A DNA stretch of 64,000 bases from Actinomyces respiraculi (GCF_014595995.2 NZ_CP063989.1:2480001-2544000), one strand, 5' to 3'; counted from the stretch's first letter, positions 7,403 to 16,244 are shown. Numbers and translations: made by a program. The notes: a model not told the origin generated them from the sequence alone.

Positions 7403-9784
7403 ATGACCGGTCCTTCATGGCATCACGCGTACAACGGCATTCCGACACTCCGAGAAAAGACTCCCGGGACGGAGGACCGCTTCGTCGGCGACTGTGCGCC
7501 CTCCGGGCACGACTTCCTCCGTCCGGAGGACCTCTCCGGCGAGATGGACATTTCCATCACGGTCGTCTCCCCCACCGTCCCCGGCCAGCGCACCAAGGAC
7601 GGGCGGGTGGTCGTCGCCTCACGCACAGGTGCCGCGGACGGTGCCAGGGACTGGGATGACGCCACCATTCCTGTCACAGCACTCAAGGGGGTGCTGTCGT
7701 CCGCCTACGAGGCGGTAACCGCCTCCCGCATGCGGGTCTTCTCAGGCCACGACCACGCGCTGACGCATCGCCGTACGACCCAGGAGTCCACGACCCTCTA
7801 TCCCGTCTTCCTCGTCCCAGCACCTCTCGATCATGAGGGAACAGGGCTGCGCGCACGCATCATGCTCGGGAGGAACCCGAGGCCCGAGCAGGGGCAGTGG
7901 AACCACCCGGAGTACGTGTGCGCCGCCGTTCTTCCCGACTCCGAGAAGTCCCGTACGGCCCTGTACGACGAGTCAGGCAGGTTCATGTATGCCGGGGCCG
8001 TCAAGGAGAAGAACCGGAGGCGCGTCGGCTCAACGTCGGAGGATGTACGCGCGCGCCTGGACCAGCTGCGCGCGGCCACCCCGCACCTGTCGGAGATCAG
8101 CTTCAGTGCGCAGGAGGAGAAGTTTTACTCCACCAGGCGCCTGATACTCGCATCAGTCAACGGCGAGCGTTTCTGCGGTACCGTCAGCGGCACGAGGAAG
8201 GCGGGAGGTAGTTCATTCACCGGCTACGTGGTTCGCCTGACCCCGCGAGGCTCCGCTCCACTCATCGACACAAAGCTCAACGAGTTCATCTTCTTCGACA
8301 CGAAGAAGAACAGGACGCATCGGAGCGTGTCCTCTCAGGTTCTCGACCATCTCGTTGAGATCGTCCACAGCTACCTGGAGAACATCCGCCTGCTCACGCG
8401 TCAGGAGTCCCGCCGGAGAGCACGGGGCACGTCCAAGGACTCGAAGACCCGGGCATCCGACGCTCCCCGGACCTGGCTCATCGACTCCATCCTGTCGGAG
8501 GGTGGACCCGGCCTCCAGGCGGACCGCTCGGCGATCGAGCAGCACATCGGAGCGCTGGCTGCCGCGGAACCGGGTGTTCCGCTCTTCGCCTCGCTCTCCG
8601 ACGACGGCGAGATCACCGGACTGTCTCTCTCCCAGGTCGGGCGACGCGTGGGAGCAGGCGCGGTCGCCCCGTCCGTCCTCGCCGAGTCCGGCGGGATCTC
8701 ACCGGCACGCGACTATGCACAGGCCTCTCCGGCGGATCGGGTGTGGGGCTTCGTCGCCGACGAGAAGCTGGAGGCGCAGGGGCAGGCGGCAGCGGTACGC
8801 GGTCGCATCACGATCCACCCGGTCATGCCCGCTCACCAGGCGGCAGGAGAGGACTGGCTCAGACTCCCCAAAGACGGCGGCACGGGATGGGTCCTCCCGA
8901 CCTTGGCGAGCCCAAAGCCGTCGACGGGCGCTCCCTACCTGCATACGAAAGATGGTGCCCCGTTACCGGGAGGAGCAACCCGTGGCGAGACCTACACGAG
9001 CGGTCAGCACCTCATCCGGAAGGTCTACCCGTCTCACAGGAGGTTCATCGGTCAACAGGTGGGGCGCGTGCCAGGAACGACGTCGCTCTCGGATCGTCCC
9101 GAGGCGGGGCAGAGCGCCGTCGGCTCCTACCTCGCCCCGGGGGCACGATTCACTGCGAGGATCAGCTTCGAGGGGCTGACCGAGGAGGAGCTGGCAATCC
9201 TCGTGTGGCTGCTCACTCCTGAGCGACTCGTGCCCCGCGGTGAGAAGCACGCATCCCAGGGGCAGCCTGTGGTCGGGTTTCACCGCCTGGGCTTCGGTAA
9301 GCCTCTGGGTCTGGGCATGGTCGAGATCCGAGCGACCGACGTCGTTGCACGTACCGGTGCCGAGATGGCGGAGTCGTACAGCGACCTGACGGGGTGTCTT
9401 GGTACAGGTACGTCCCGGACGAGTTCTGATGACGGCGGGCAGCGTCGGGTGGAGTCGTGCCTCGACGCGCTTCCCAAGGACTTCGAGTCGCGTCTGGCCG
9501 TCCGAGCCTTCGTCCGCGCCGCCTTCGGGTGGGAGGACGGCGCCGCTGTCCGCTACCCGGACGCGCATTCTCCGGTCAACGATGATGATATCTCCCCGAT
9601 CACGGCATGGTTCAAGGCGCGGGAGGAGAACCGCGTCAATCACCAGTCAGAACCGAAGAAGTACCGTTTGGAGTCCCGGTTCCACCTACCGGGGCTCGTG
9701 GACTCCAATGCGCCCCGTTCTTCGGGGCGGCGCGGGAAGCGGCGTCGATCTGGCAGACACAGTCGCGAGGCCGGGCCGAAGTAG
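7403..9784 (+). CDS. TIGR03986-type CRISPR RAMP protein (Cas7-insertion-like), copy 2
   Basis: The GAGGAG at 7394-7399 places the start at ATG 7403 (793 residues) rather than GTG 7391. The domain order equals copy 1: LSGEMDISITVVSPTVPG, then TIPVTALKGVLSSAYEAVTA, RMRVFSG, an insertion, ADRVWGFVADEKL, LASPKPSTGAPYL, HLIRKVYPSHRRFIGQ, and HRLGFGKPLGLGMVEIR near 630-646. The two proteins are clearly related but strongly diverged, so this is an old duplication, not a recent one. The C-terminal 20 residues are Arg/Lys rich and could contact RNA. Last gene of the operon; no hairpin terminator was recognised directly after it. It may add a further Cas7 position to the complex or be a paralogue with a new role. 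Confidence 0.73.
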   Translation: MTGPSWHHAYNGIPTLREKTPGTEDRFVGDCAPSGHDFLRPEDLSGEMDISITVVSPTVPGQRTKDGRVVVASRTGAADGARDWDDATIPVTALKGVLSSAYEAVTASRMRVFSGHDHALTHRRTTQESTTLYPVFLVPAPLDHEGTGLRARIMLGRNPRPEQGQWNHPEYVCAAVLPDSEKSRTALYDESGRFMYAGAVKEKNRRRVGSTSEDVRARLDQLRAATPHLSEISFSAQEEKFYSTRRLILASVNGERFCGTVSGTRKAGGSSFTGYVVRLTPRGSAPLIDTKLNEFIFFDTKKNRTHRSVSSQVLDHLVEIVHSYLENIRLLTRQESRRRARGTSKDSKTRASDAPRTWLIDSILSEGGPGLQADRSAIEQHIGALAAAEPGVPLFASLSDDGEITGLSLSQVGRRVGAGAVAPSVLAESGGISPARDYAQASPADRVWGFVADEKLEAQGQAAAVRGRITIHPVMPAHQAAGEDWLRLPKDGGTGWVLPTLASPKPSTGAPYLHTKDGAPLPGGATRGETYTSGQHLIRKVYPSHRRFIGQQVGRVPGTTSLSDRPEAGQSAVGSYLAPGARFTARISFEGLTEEELAILVWLLTPERLVPRGEKHASQGQPVVGFHRLGFGKPLGLGMVEIRATDVVARTGAEMAESYSDLTGCLGTGTSRTSSDDGGQRRVESCLDALPKDFESRLAVRAFVRAAFGWEDGAAVRYPDAHSPVNDDDISPITAWFKAREENRVNHQSEPKKYRLESRFHLPGLVDSNAPRSSGRRGKRRRSGRHSREAGPK

Positions 9785-9916
9785 TCCGAAGGGGAACCTG
9801 CGCCTGCTGAAGGTTCCGTAGCCGTCGGACAAGTGGCTTCTCCGCCATGTCCGCAACGCCCGGTTCAACGCCATCGGCCCAGAAAGGACAGCACCCGACG
9901 TCGGGCCTCGTCATGC

Positions 9917-10012
9917 TCATGACCGAGAAGCCGCAGGTGCTCGACGATCCTCTCGTCGTCCCAGGACCGAGCATGCTGCACGGATGGCGTGGTAGAGCTC
10001 CTCACGCCTCAT
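9917..10012 (-). pseudogene. Remnant of the gene once downstream of the XRE regulator (possible nucleotidyltransferase-like toxin)
   Basis: On the minus strand an ATG at 10012 overlaps the end of the XRE gene and opens MRREELYHAIRAACSVLG, then runs into nonsense and stops after 31 codons. A one-base change of frame would continue for about 25 further codons (DDERIVEHLRLLGHEHDEAR) before another stop. The start MRREELYHAIRAA resembles the first helix of small DUF6036/AbiEii-type nucleotidyltransferases that pair with an XRE or AbiEi-like partner, but this is only a suggestion from one helix. The rest of 9785-9916 shows no gene. Confidence 0.35.
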
Positions 10013-10595
10013 AGTGGCACCGCTCCCACTGAATAATCGCCAGGCGCTGGGAGTCGGTGAGGAACCCGGCCATCGGTGAGACCTCTCTCAGACAACAGGC
10101 GTCTTCGTCCTCCGCGCACATGCGCTCACGTATTGTGTCCGTGCTTCTCGACTCGACCCACTGCTCCCAGCGTCTGAGGTTGTCGAGGTGAGCCTGTCCG
10201 CGCGTCGACCGCCGTACACGTGCGATGCCCTCACGTGCGCGCGGCAGCCACGAGGCCTCGTCCGTCCAGTCGACTGTCTCCTCGGTCAGACGGTGCAGCA
10301 TGAGGCTGCGTCGGCGGGAACGGCTTGACGCCGCCGCGCTGCCCGGTCTGATGCTCGTGACTCGTGTGGCGAGCCCCAGGTCAGCGTCGGCGACTGCGGG
10401 CGCGCGCGGGACAACCAGACCGAGGTCCGCAAGGCCGAGGGCCTCGAGATAACGGGATCGGGTGCGCACCGTGAGGTCGCCACGCGCCTCACGGGTCTCT
10501 GTCTGCGAGACGGCCGCGACGGACACGCCGAGTCTCCTGGCGAGCTCGCTCTGCGTGACGCCGAGGCTGTGCCTCGCCTCCCGTATCATCGTCAT
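10002..10595 (-). CDS. XRE-family helix-turn-helix regulator (antitoxin-like)
   Basis: 197 residues from ATG 10595; the longer reading from 10658 lacks a ribosome site and crosses the operator. Residues 3-60 form a lambda-type HTH: REARHSLGVTQSELARRLGV then SVAAVSQTETREARGDLTVR. The C-terminal half (about 105-197) is a separate region rich in Trp and Arg that I do not assign. The gene is convergent with the CRISPR operon, and an ATG overlapping its stop begins a truncated second ORF, so it was probably the first gene of a two-gene module such as a toxin-antitoxin pair. The inverted repeat immediately before its start suggests autoregulation. Confidence 0.7.
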   Translation of the reverse strand: MTMIREARHSLGVTQSELARRLGVSVAAVSQTETREARGDLTVRTRSRYLEALGLADLGLVVPRAPAVADADLGLATRVTSIRPGSAAASSRSRRRSLMLHRLTEETVDWTDEASWLPRAREGIARVRRSTRGQAHLDNLRRWEQWVESRSTDTIRERMCAEDEDACCLREVSPMAGFLTDSQRLAIIQWERCHYEA

Positions 10596-10600
10596 GCGCT

Positions 10601-10616
10601 TTAACCTACGAGTTAA
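10601..10616. promoter_or_regulatory. Inverted repeat at the XRE start, likely operator
   Basis: TTAAC-N6-GTTAA, unusually AT-rich for this genome, begins 6 bp from the XRE start codon. Position and symmetry fit a site bound by the regulator itself. The closeness to the ATG would imply a very short or absent leader. Confidence 0.5.
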
Positions 10617-10879
10617 TACAGGGTGTGGCAAGCAGGCGACCTGGACGGACCGGCACACGAAGACGCGTCCCGCTCACCACAGCCCGGTGTGTAGAGGCCA
10701 GCGTCGTCGAGGACGGGGGCCGTGCCGAGGACGGTGCACCGGTCGACGCAGGCGGAGCACAGGGGTAGACGTGGACGACGTGATCGGTCGATCTCCACTC
10801 CCCCACGGTCGTCACCTCACGCGGGCGGCACCTGCCAGCCCACGCCGCTGCCTCGCTCGCCACACACCCGGCCACCCTG

Positions 10880-10971
10880 ACGCCATATTCCCGGTTGAAT
10901 CAACGCCACATCACGGGTTGACAGGACGCCACATGCCCGGTTGAATTGACGCCATCTGACGGATCGACCAG
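10880..10971. repeat. Four tandem 23-bp repeats upstream of the ATPase gene
   Basis: Units start at 10880, 10903, 10926 and 10949. Each carries ACGCCA, five variable bases, then CCGGTTGA or a close variant; the fourth is the most diverged. The 23-bp period is close to two helical turns and not a multiple of three. There are no spacers, so it is not a CRISPR array. The gap 10617-11035 holds nothing else that I recognise. The array ends 64 bp before the start of the ATPase gene, so an operator array or iteron-like protein-binding site is plausible. Confidence 0.75.
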
Positions 10972-11035
10972 CCCCCGCGTACGCCCACCGGAGGCTCGCG
11001 CCCCGCCCCCCAGCCATCCGAGGAGGGAGCACCCC

Positions 11036-12292
11036 ATGACGCTCTACCTCGCCCGCGTCACCGACCCTCTCGTCGACGACGCCCTGAGCTACTCCGGCGG
11101 CGTCCTCCTCGAAGGCGTGCGCGCCTGCGGCAAGACCATGACCGGACGCGCGCACGCCACCTCCGAGATCGCCCTCGACTCCGGCCTGCCGCAGGTCCGA
11201 GCGGCGATGGACGTCGACCCGGGCCTCCTGCTCGACGGCGCCGTGCCACGGCTCATCGACGAGTGGCAGATCGAGCCGTCCCTGTGGAACATCGCACGCC
11301 GGGAGATCGACCGGCGTCAGAGCCCCGGACAGTTCATTCTCACCGGCTCCTCCGTTCCCGCCGAGGACGCCTCCCGGCACAGCGGCGCCCACCGCATCAC
11401 AAGGATCCGCATGCGACCGATGACCCTCGTCGAGCGCGGCCGGGGCGCCGGCACCGTCTCCCTCGAGCGCCTCTTCGCCGGCGAGGAGCCCGTCGCCGAC
11501 CTGGACCCGGGTGGTGGTCTGCAGGAGGCGCTCGACGACCTCGTCCACGGCGGGTGGCCCGCCGACATTCCACTGACGACGCAGCAGGCCCAGCGCCACC
11601 TGCGCGACTACGTCGACGACGTCATCACCGTCGACGTCGGCCGTCTCGACGGTGAGCCCCGCAGGGACCCCGTGCGGATGGCTGCGCTCCTGCGCTCCCT
11701 CGCACGCCACGTGGGCACGCAGGCCGGCTACGCGACGATCGCCGCCGACACCGCGTCGGTCTCACTCACCGCGGAGACCGCGGTCGCCTACATCAGCGCC
11801 CTCCAGCGCCTCTTCCTCGTCGAGCCCCAGCCCGCCTGGAGACCCCACCTGCGCTCGCGCTACGCCGTGCGCACCAGTCCCAAGCTCCACCTCGTCGACC
11901 CCGCCCTGGCAGCGGCCCTCACCGGCGCCTCCACCGCCAGGCTCATGCGGGACCTCCAGACCGCAGGACAGTGGTTCGAGTCGCAGGCCGTCATGCACCT
12001 GCGGGTTTTCGCCGAGGCACTGGGCGGACAGGTCTACCACTACCGGGACAAGTCCGGCCGCGAGGCCGACGCCGTCGTCGAGCTCCCCGACGGACGGTGG
12101 GGTCTCGTCGAGGTCAAGCTCGGGCAGCGGCAGGTCCCCGCCGCCAGGGACTCGCTCGCGGCCGTGGCCGCGGGGATCGACGAGACGCGAACCGGCACCC
12201 CCGCCTTCCAGGCCGTCATCACGGCCGACGGCCCGACGATGACGCTGGCGCCCGGCGTCGTCACCTTCCCCCTGCGGGCCCTGGGGACCTGA
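11036..12292 (+). CDS. ATP-binding protein of the AAA_14/DUF4143 family
   Basis: ATG 11036 follows GAGGAGGGAG; 418 residues. The Walker A motif GVRACGKT lies at about 19-26 and a Walker B-like PRLIDEWQ at about 67-74, followed by RQSPGQFILTGSS, the sensor-like strand of the family. The C-terminal DUF4143 domain includes FESQAVMHLRVFAEAL and a PD-(D/E)XK-like strand pair DAVVELPDGRWGLVEVKLG near 350-368. Members are STAND-like ATPases with a restriction-endonuclease-like fold at the end; cellular function is generally unknown. The gene stands alone between two repeat arrays, which may regulate it. Common in actinobacteria and often horizontally spread. Confidence 0.85.
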   Translation: MTLYLARVTDPLVDDALSYSGGVLLEGVRACGKTMTGRAHATSEIALDSGLPQVRAAMDVDPGLLLDGAVPRLIDEWQIEPSLWNIARREIDRRQSPGQFILTGSSVPAEDASRHSGAHRITRIRMRPMTLVERGRGAGTVSLERLFAGEEPVADLDPGGGLQEALDDLVHGGWPADIPLTTQQAQRHLRDYVDDVITVDVGRLDGEPRRDPVRMAALLRSLARHVGTQAGYATIAADTASVSLTAETAVAYISALQRLFLVEPQPAWRPHLRSRYAVRTSPKLHLVDPALAAALTGASTARLMRDLQTAGQWFESQAVMHLRVFAEALGGQVYHYRDKSGREADAVVELPDGRWGLVEVKLGQRQVPAARDSLAAVAAGIDETRTGTPAFQAVITADGPTMTLAPGVVTFPLRALGT

Positions 12293-12297
12293 ACCGC

Positions 12298-12365
12298 CAG
12301 GTACCGGCCCGCCGGCCCGCCAGGTACCGGCCCGCCACGTACCAGCCCGCCACGTACCGGCCCGC
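12298..12365. repeat. 15-bp tandem repeats downstream of the ATPase gene
   Basis: CAGGTACCGGCCCGC occurs at 12298 and 12321, followed by CACGTACCAGCCCGC and CACGTACCGGCCCGC in direct succession. Each unit holds GGTACC or CGTACC. It begins 6 bp after the ATPase stop and lies in the intergenic stretch before AIM24. The reverse frame would encode a repeated GTWRA peptide, but no gene start supports translation. Confidence 0.7.
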
Positions 12366-12521
12366 CACCCGCGGGTCCGCTGCCGCCGCGGCCTCTCCGC
12401 CCGCGCCCCGGGGACCGCTCTCCATCCCCGGCCCGACCGATGTCGCCCACCCGGCCACATCCGCCGTCCGACGGCCGGTAGCCTGGACACGCTCATCAGC
12501 TCCCCGGACGAGAGGCACCCT

Positions 12522-13190
12522 GTGCGCAGTTCCATCTTCGACCAGGCTCACCGCGAGCAGCAGACCGCCGAGCGGTGGTCGCTCCAGTCCACCAAGATGC
12601 TCCGCGTCGTCATGGGACCCGAGGTCATCGCCGCCCAGGGCGCGATGGTCGCCTACCAGGGCAACATGGACTTCAGTTACCAGGGGGCGAAGAGCCTCAG
12701 CGGCATGCTGAAGAAGGCCGTGACCGGTGAGGGCGGCAACCTCATGCGTGTGACCGGCCAGGGCGAGGTCTTCTTCGCCCGCGCCGCCCAGAACGTCTTC
12801 CTCATCCAGCTTGAGGGCGACGCCCTCACCGTCAACACCCGCTCCCTGCTGGCCTTCGACTCCACCCTCGCCTACGACATCCACATGATCGGCAACGCCG
12901 GCATCCTCGCCGGCGGCCTGTTCAACCTCATGGTCCAGGGCCACGGCACCGTCGCCATCTCCTCCGACGGCGCCCCCATGCTGCTCGACTGCTCCCAGCA
13001 GCCCACCTTCGTCGACCCGCAGGCGGTCATCTGCTGGTCGGCAAACCTCCAGCCCCAGGTCAAGTCCACCTTCAAGATGGGCGCGCTCATCGGACGCGGC
13101 TCCGGTGAGGCCTTCCAACTGGGCTTCCACGGCCCGGGCTTCGTCATCGTCCAGCCCAGCGAGGGCATGCCCGTCGTCGCCGCCTCCTGA
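12522..13190 (+). CDS. AIM24 family protein
   Basis: GTG start at 12522, 222 residues. The chain is a repetitive all-beta protein of the AIM24/DUF124 fold: GQGEVFFARAAQNVFLIQLE, LLAFDSTLAYDIHMIG and GHGTVAISSDGAPMLLD are typical strands, with FVDPQAVICWSANLQP before the C-terminal sheet. Bacterial members resemble TRAP-like beta barrels and are of unknown function, often linked to stress or envelope operons. It is monocistronic here, ending at a terminator shared with hpt. Confidence 0.85.
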   Translation: MRSSIFDQAHREQQTAERWSLQSTKMLRVVMGPEVIAAQGAMVAYQGNMDFSYQGAKSLSGMLKKAVTGEGGNLMRVTGQGEVFFARAAQNVFLIQLEGDALTVNTRSLLAFDSTLAYDIHMIGNAGILAGGLFNLMVQGHGTVAISSDGAPMLLDCSQQPTFVDPQAVICWSANLQPQVKSTFKMGALIGRGSGEAFQLGFHGPGFVIVQPSEGMPVVAAS

Positions 13191-13223
13191 GCGGCCTGCG
13201 AGCGGCCTCCCGAGCCACGTCCT

Positions 13224-13254
13224 GAGCCCGGTGCGCACCCCGCACACCGGGCTC
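13224..13254. terminator. Bidirectional hairpin between AIM24 gene and hpt
   Basis: GAGCCCGGTG pairs perfectly with CACCGGGCTC across an 11-nt loop. It lies between two convergent genes and can serve both. No clear T run follows. Confidence 0.65.
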
Positions 13255-13282
13255 GGCTCGTATCAGCTCGTTCCCGCCGGGC

Positions 13283-13837
<555 letters not shown>

Positions 13838-14016
13838 TCCTGGTGTGCCTCCGTCAACAGTCGGGTGCCGGTGAGGTCGGCGGGTCGCTGCCCGCATGGC
13901 AGGAGTCTGTCATGCCGGCACGTGCCAGGACGAGGTCCGGGTCCTCCGGCAGCCTCGATCCAGGTCCGACGGTGGAGCCCCGGCCCGGTGGCCCTAACGG
14001 CCGCGCCGGCGCCTCC

Positions 14017-15411
14017 TCAGCCCTGGCAGCCGCAGTCCGCCAGCGGCCCAATGAGGTCTTGGTCGAGGGCCACGCGCGCCGGGTACAGCCCGCCCTCAGC
14101 GAAGCCGTCCACGATGACCGAGTAGGCCAGCAGTCGCCCGTCGGCGGTGACCACAGTGCCCGTGAGCGAGACCGACTGGTCGAGCGAGCCCGTCTTGGCC
14201 CGCACACGCCCGGCCGCCGTCGTCTCCCAGAAGCGGGCATCCAGCGTCCCGTCAAGGGCCGCCACGGGCAGGGCGGTCAGCAGCGTGCGGCCGGCGGTTC
14301 CTCCGTCGGTGCCGGCACTGCGCGCGATGACCTGGGCGAGCAGCCGGGGCGGCACCTTGTTGCCGCGCGCCAGGCCGGAGGCATCCAGGAGCGTGAGCCC
14401 GGTGGTGTCGAAGCCATCGGCCTCGAGCTGGGCGCGCACGGCCTGCGCCGCCCCCGCGAAGGAGGCCGGATACCCGGTCTCCAGTGCCAGGAGGTGCCCC
14501 TCGACCTCCGTCATGGTGTTGTCCGACTGCTTGAGGGACACGGCCAGAATCTCGGACAGGGGCGCGGACTCGACCGCGGCGATCTCACTCGCGCCCTCGG
14601 GCGCCGCACCCCGGGTGACCGACCCGCTCACCTCGACCCCTGCGGCCGCGAGCGCCGTCGCGAAGGCCTCGGCGGCCTCCATGGCCGGATCGACGGGGTA
14701 GCCGCCGGCATGGGAGTGGGCGGTGACGTCGATCATGAGCGGCTGGATGGGCGCGACCCAGGACTCGTTGCCCTCCTCCCAGTCCGGGCTCCAGGTGACG
14801 CCGTCGAACAACGTGTCGTCCAGGGCGACGCTCACCCTCGTCACGCCCTTGGCGCGCAGCTGCTCGGCGGCGTCGCGGGCCAGGTCCCCCAGCCCGGCGT
14901 GGCCGACGACGGCCTCGGGGTCTCCGGCGTCGGCCGCCAGCAGCACGTCCCCGCCCCCCACGAGGGTGACCGTCGTGCCGGACAGGATCGCGGAGGTCGT
15001 GAGGCGGTGGCCGGCCCCCAGGGCGCTGAGCGCCGCCCATGCGGTCAGGACCTTGTTGGAGGAGGCGGGGGTCAGGGGCGTGCTCGCCTGGTAGTCGACG
15101 AGCGCCTGGCCGGTGGCGACGTCGATGATCGACACGCCGGTCACGCCGGTGCCGACCCGCGCGTCCGTGGCGAGGGCCTGCGCGTAGCCGGTGAGCACGG
15201 CGGCGCTGGGGACGGTGGCCTCGGCGGACAGGGCGGGGGCGGGCTGGGCGACGGCCTGGCCACTCGTCGTCGGAAAGGCCTGGACCTCGTAGGCGGGGCT
15301 GGAGAGCGTCAGGGCGCCGGGGACGAGGTCGAGGGCGTCCGCGAGACCGTAGTAGCCGCCGACGACCAGGAGGGTCGCGGCTGTCAGCGCTGCGATAGTG
15401 GCCTTGCGCAC
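14017..15411 (-). CDS. dacB: D-alanyl-D-alanine carboxypeptidase/endopeptidase (PBP4 family)
   Basis: A 464-residue class C penicillin-binding protein acting outside the membrane on peptidoglycan cross-links. GTG 15411 follows GGAGGACCC. Residues 1-30 are a signal peptide/anchor with a hydrophobic core (ATIAALTAATLLVVGGYYG). The three catalytic motifs are present: SSNK in PASSNKVLTAWAAL (about 136-139), SDN in LKQSDNTMTEVE (about 294-296) and KTG in RVRAKTGSLDQSVSLTG (about 409-411). Divergent from ppa with a 192-bp shared promoter region. Confidence 0.93.
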   Translation of the reverse strand: MRKATIAALTAATLLVVGGYYGLADALDLVPGALTLSSPAYEVQAFPTTSGQAVAQPAPALSAEATVPSAAVLTGYAQALATDARVGTGVTGVSIIDVATGQALVDYQASTPLTPASSNKVLTAWAALSALGAGHRLTTSAILSGTTVTLVGGGDVLLAADAGDPEAVVGHAGLGDLARDAAEQLRAKGVTRVSVALDDTLFDGVTWSPDWEEGNESWVAPIQPLMIDVTAHSHAGGYPVDPAMEAAEAFATALAAAGVEVSGSVTRGAAPEGASEIAAVESAPLSEILAVSLKQSDNTMTEVEGHLLALETGYPASFAGAAQAVRAQLEADGFDTTGLTLLDASGLARGNKVPPRLLAQVIARSAGTDGGTAGRTLLTALPVAALDGTLDARFWETTAAGRVRAKTGSLDQSVSLTGTVVTADGRLLAYSVIVDGFAEGGLYPARVALDQDLIGPLADCGCQG

Positions 15412-15603
15412 GGGTCCTCCGGGGTACTGGTGGGCATCGAGTCGGTGACGTCGGGGCGCGGGATGCCTCCCGCGGCGCCATCGTAGGTCACACTAGTGGT
15501 ATCGAGACCGCCCTCCCGGGAGCGTTGAGTCCCGTCCCGCGCGCGGGAACCGGCGCTCAACACCCCGATGGGCCGCAGGTGACCACACGCAAAGGAGGAC
15601 CCC

Positions 15604-16104
15604 GTGGAGTTCGACGTCACGATCGAGATCCCCAAGGGCAACCGCAACAAGTACGAGGTGGACCACGAGACCGGCCGCATCCGGCTCGACCGGATGCTCT
15701 TCACCTCCACCCGCTACCCGGACGACTACGGCTACATCGACAACACGCTCGGTGAGGACGGCGACCCCCTCGACGCCCTGGTCCTGCTGGAGGAGCCGAC
15801 CTTCCCCGGCTGCCTCATCCGCTGCCGCGCCCTGGGCATGTTCCGTATGCGCGATGAGAAGGGCGGCGACGACAAGGTCCTGTGCGTGCCCTCGGGCGAC
15901 CAGCGCGCCTCCTGGCGCACGGACATTGAGGACGTCAGCGAGTTCCACCGTCTGGAGGTCCAGCACTTCTTCGAGGTCTACAAGGACCTGGAGCCCGGCA
16001 AGAGCGTCGAGGGCGCCCACTGGGTGGGCCGCGAGGAGGCGGAGGAGGAGATCCGCCGCTCCTACGAGCGCGAGGCCGAGCGGATCGCCCGCAAGGGCCA
16101 CTGA
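15604..16104 (+). CDS. ppa: Inorganic pyrophosphatase (family I)
   Basis: Hydrolyses pyrophosphate to phosphate in the cytoplasm, pulling biosynthetic reactions forward. GTG 15604 is preceded by AAGGAGG. The 166-residue length is normal. The metal-site signature [10 protein letters not shown] (about 51-60) and the substrate strand [13 protein letters not shown] (about 38-50) are intact, as is the start [16 protein letters not shown]. Divergently transcribed from dacB, an arrangement common in actinobacteria. Confidence 0.96.
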   Translation: MEFDVTIEIPKGNRNKYEVDHETGRIRLDRMLFTSTRYPDDYGYIDNTLGEDGDPLDALVLLEEPTFPGCLIRCRALGMFRMRDEKGGDDKVLCVPSGDQRASWRTDIEDVSEFHRLEVQHFFEVYKDLEPGKSVEGAHWVGREEAEEEIRRSYEREAERIARKGH

Positions 16105-16120
16105 GCTCGGGCGCAACACA

Positions 16121-16159
16121 GCAGGGGCCCGGTCACCACGATTGGTGCCGGGCCCCTGC
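16121..16159. terminator. Strong hairpin between ppa and the NlpC/P60 gene
   Basis: GCAGGGGCCCGG pairs with CCGGGCCCCTGC; the inner bases TCACC/GGTG extend the stem. The convergent genes on both sides suggest a bidirectional terminator. Confidence 0.8.
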
Positions 16160-16244
16160 GCTGCTGGGACGGGCCGACGACGATCCACGGCCGGGCGGAC
16201 CGGACCCGACCGCCGGGGCCGGGTGGTCGCCGTCGTCGGCGGAC

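Noticed and set aside
10606..10875. Cys-containing short ORFs on the minus strand upstream of the XRE gene
   Set aside because: No ribosome site, no conserved pattern that I recognise, and they overlap the operator and the 5' side of the XRE gene.
10880..10971. CRISPR array
   Set aside because: Units are contiguous 23-mers without spacers and differ from each other; the other tandem repeats (12298, 17951, 30461, 45109) fail for the same reason.
12261..13247. Long minus-strand ORF over AIM24 with a GTWRA repeat
   Set aside because: It is the antisense shadow of the AIM24 gene; the repeat peptide comes from the intergenic 15-bp satellite.
13843..15486. 547-aa plus-strand ORF
   Set aside because: Gly/Arg-rich antisense shadow of dacB.
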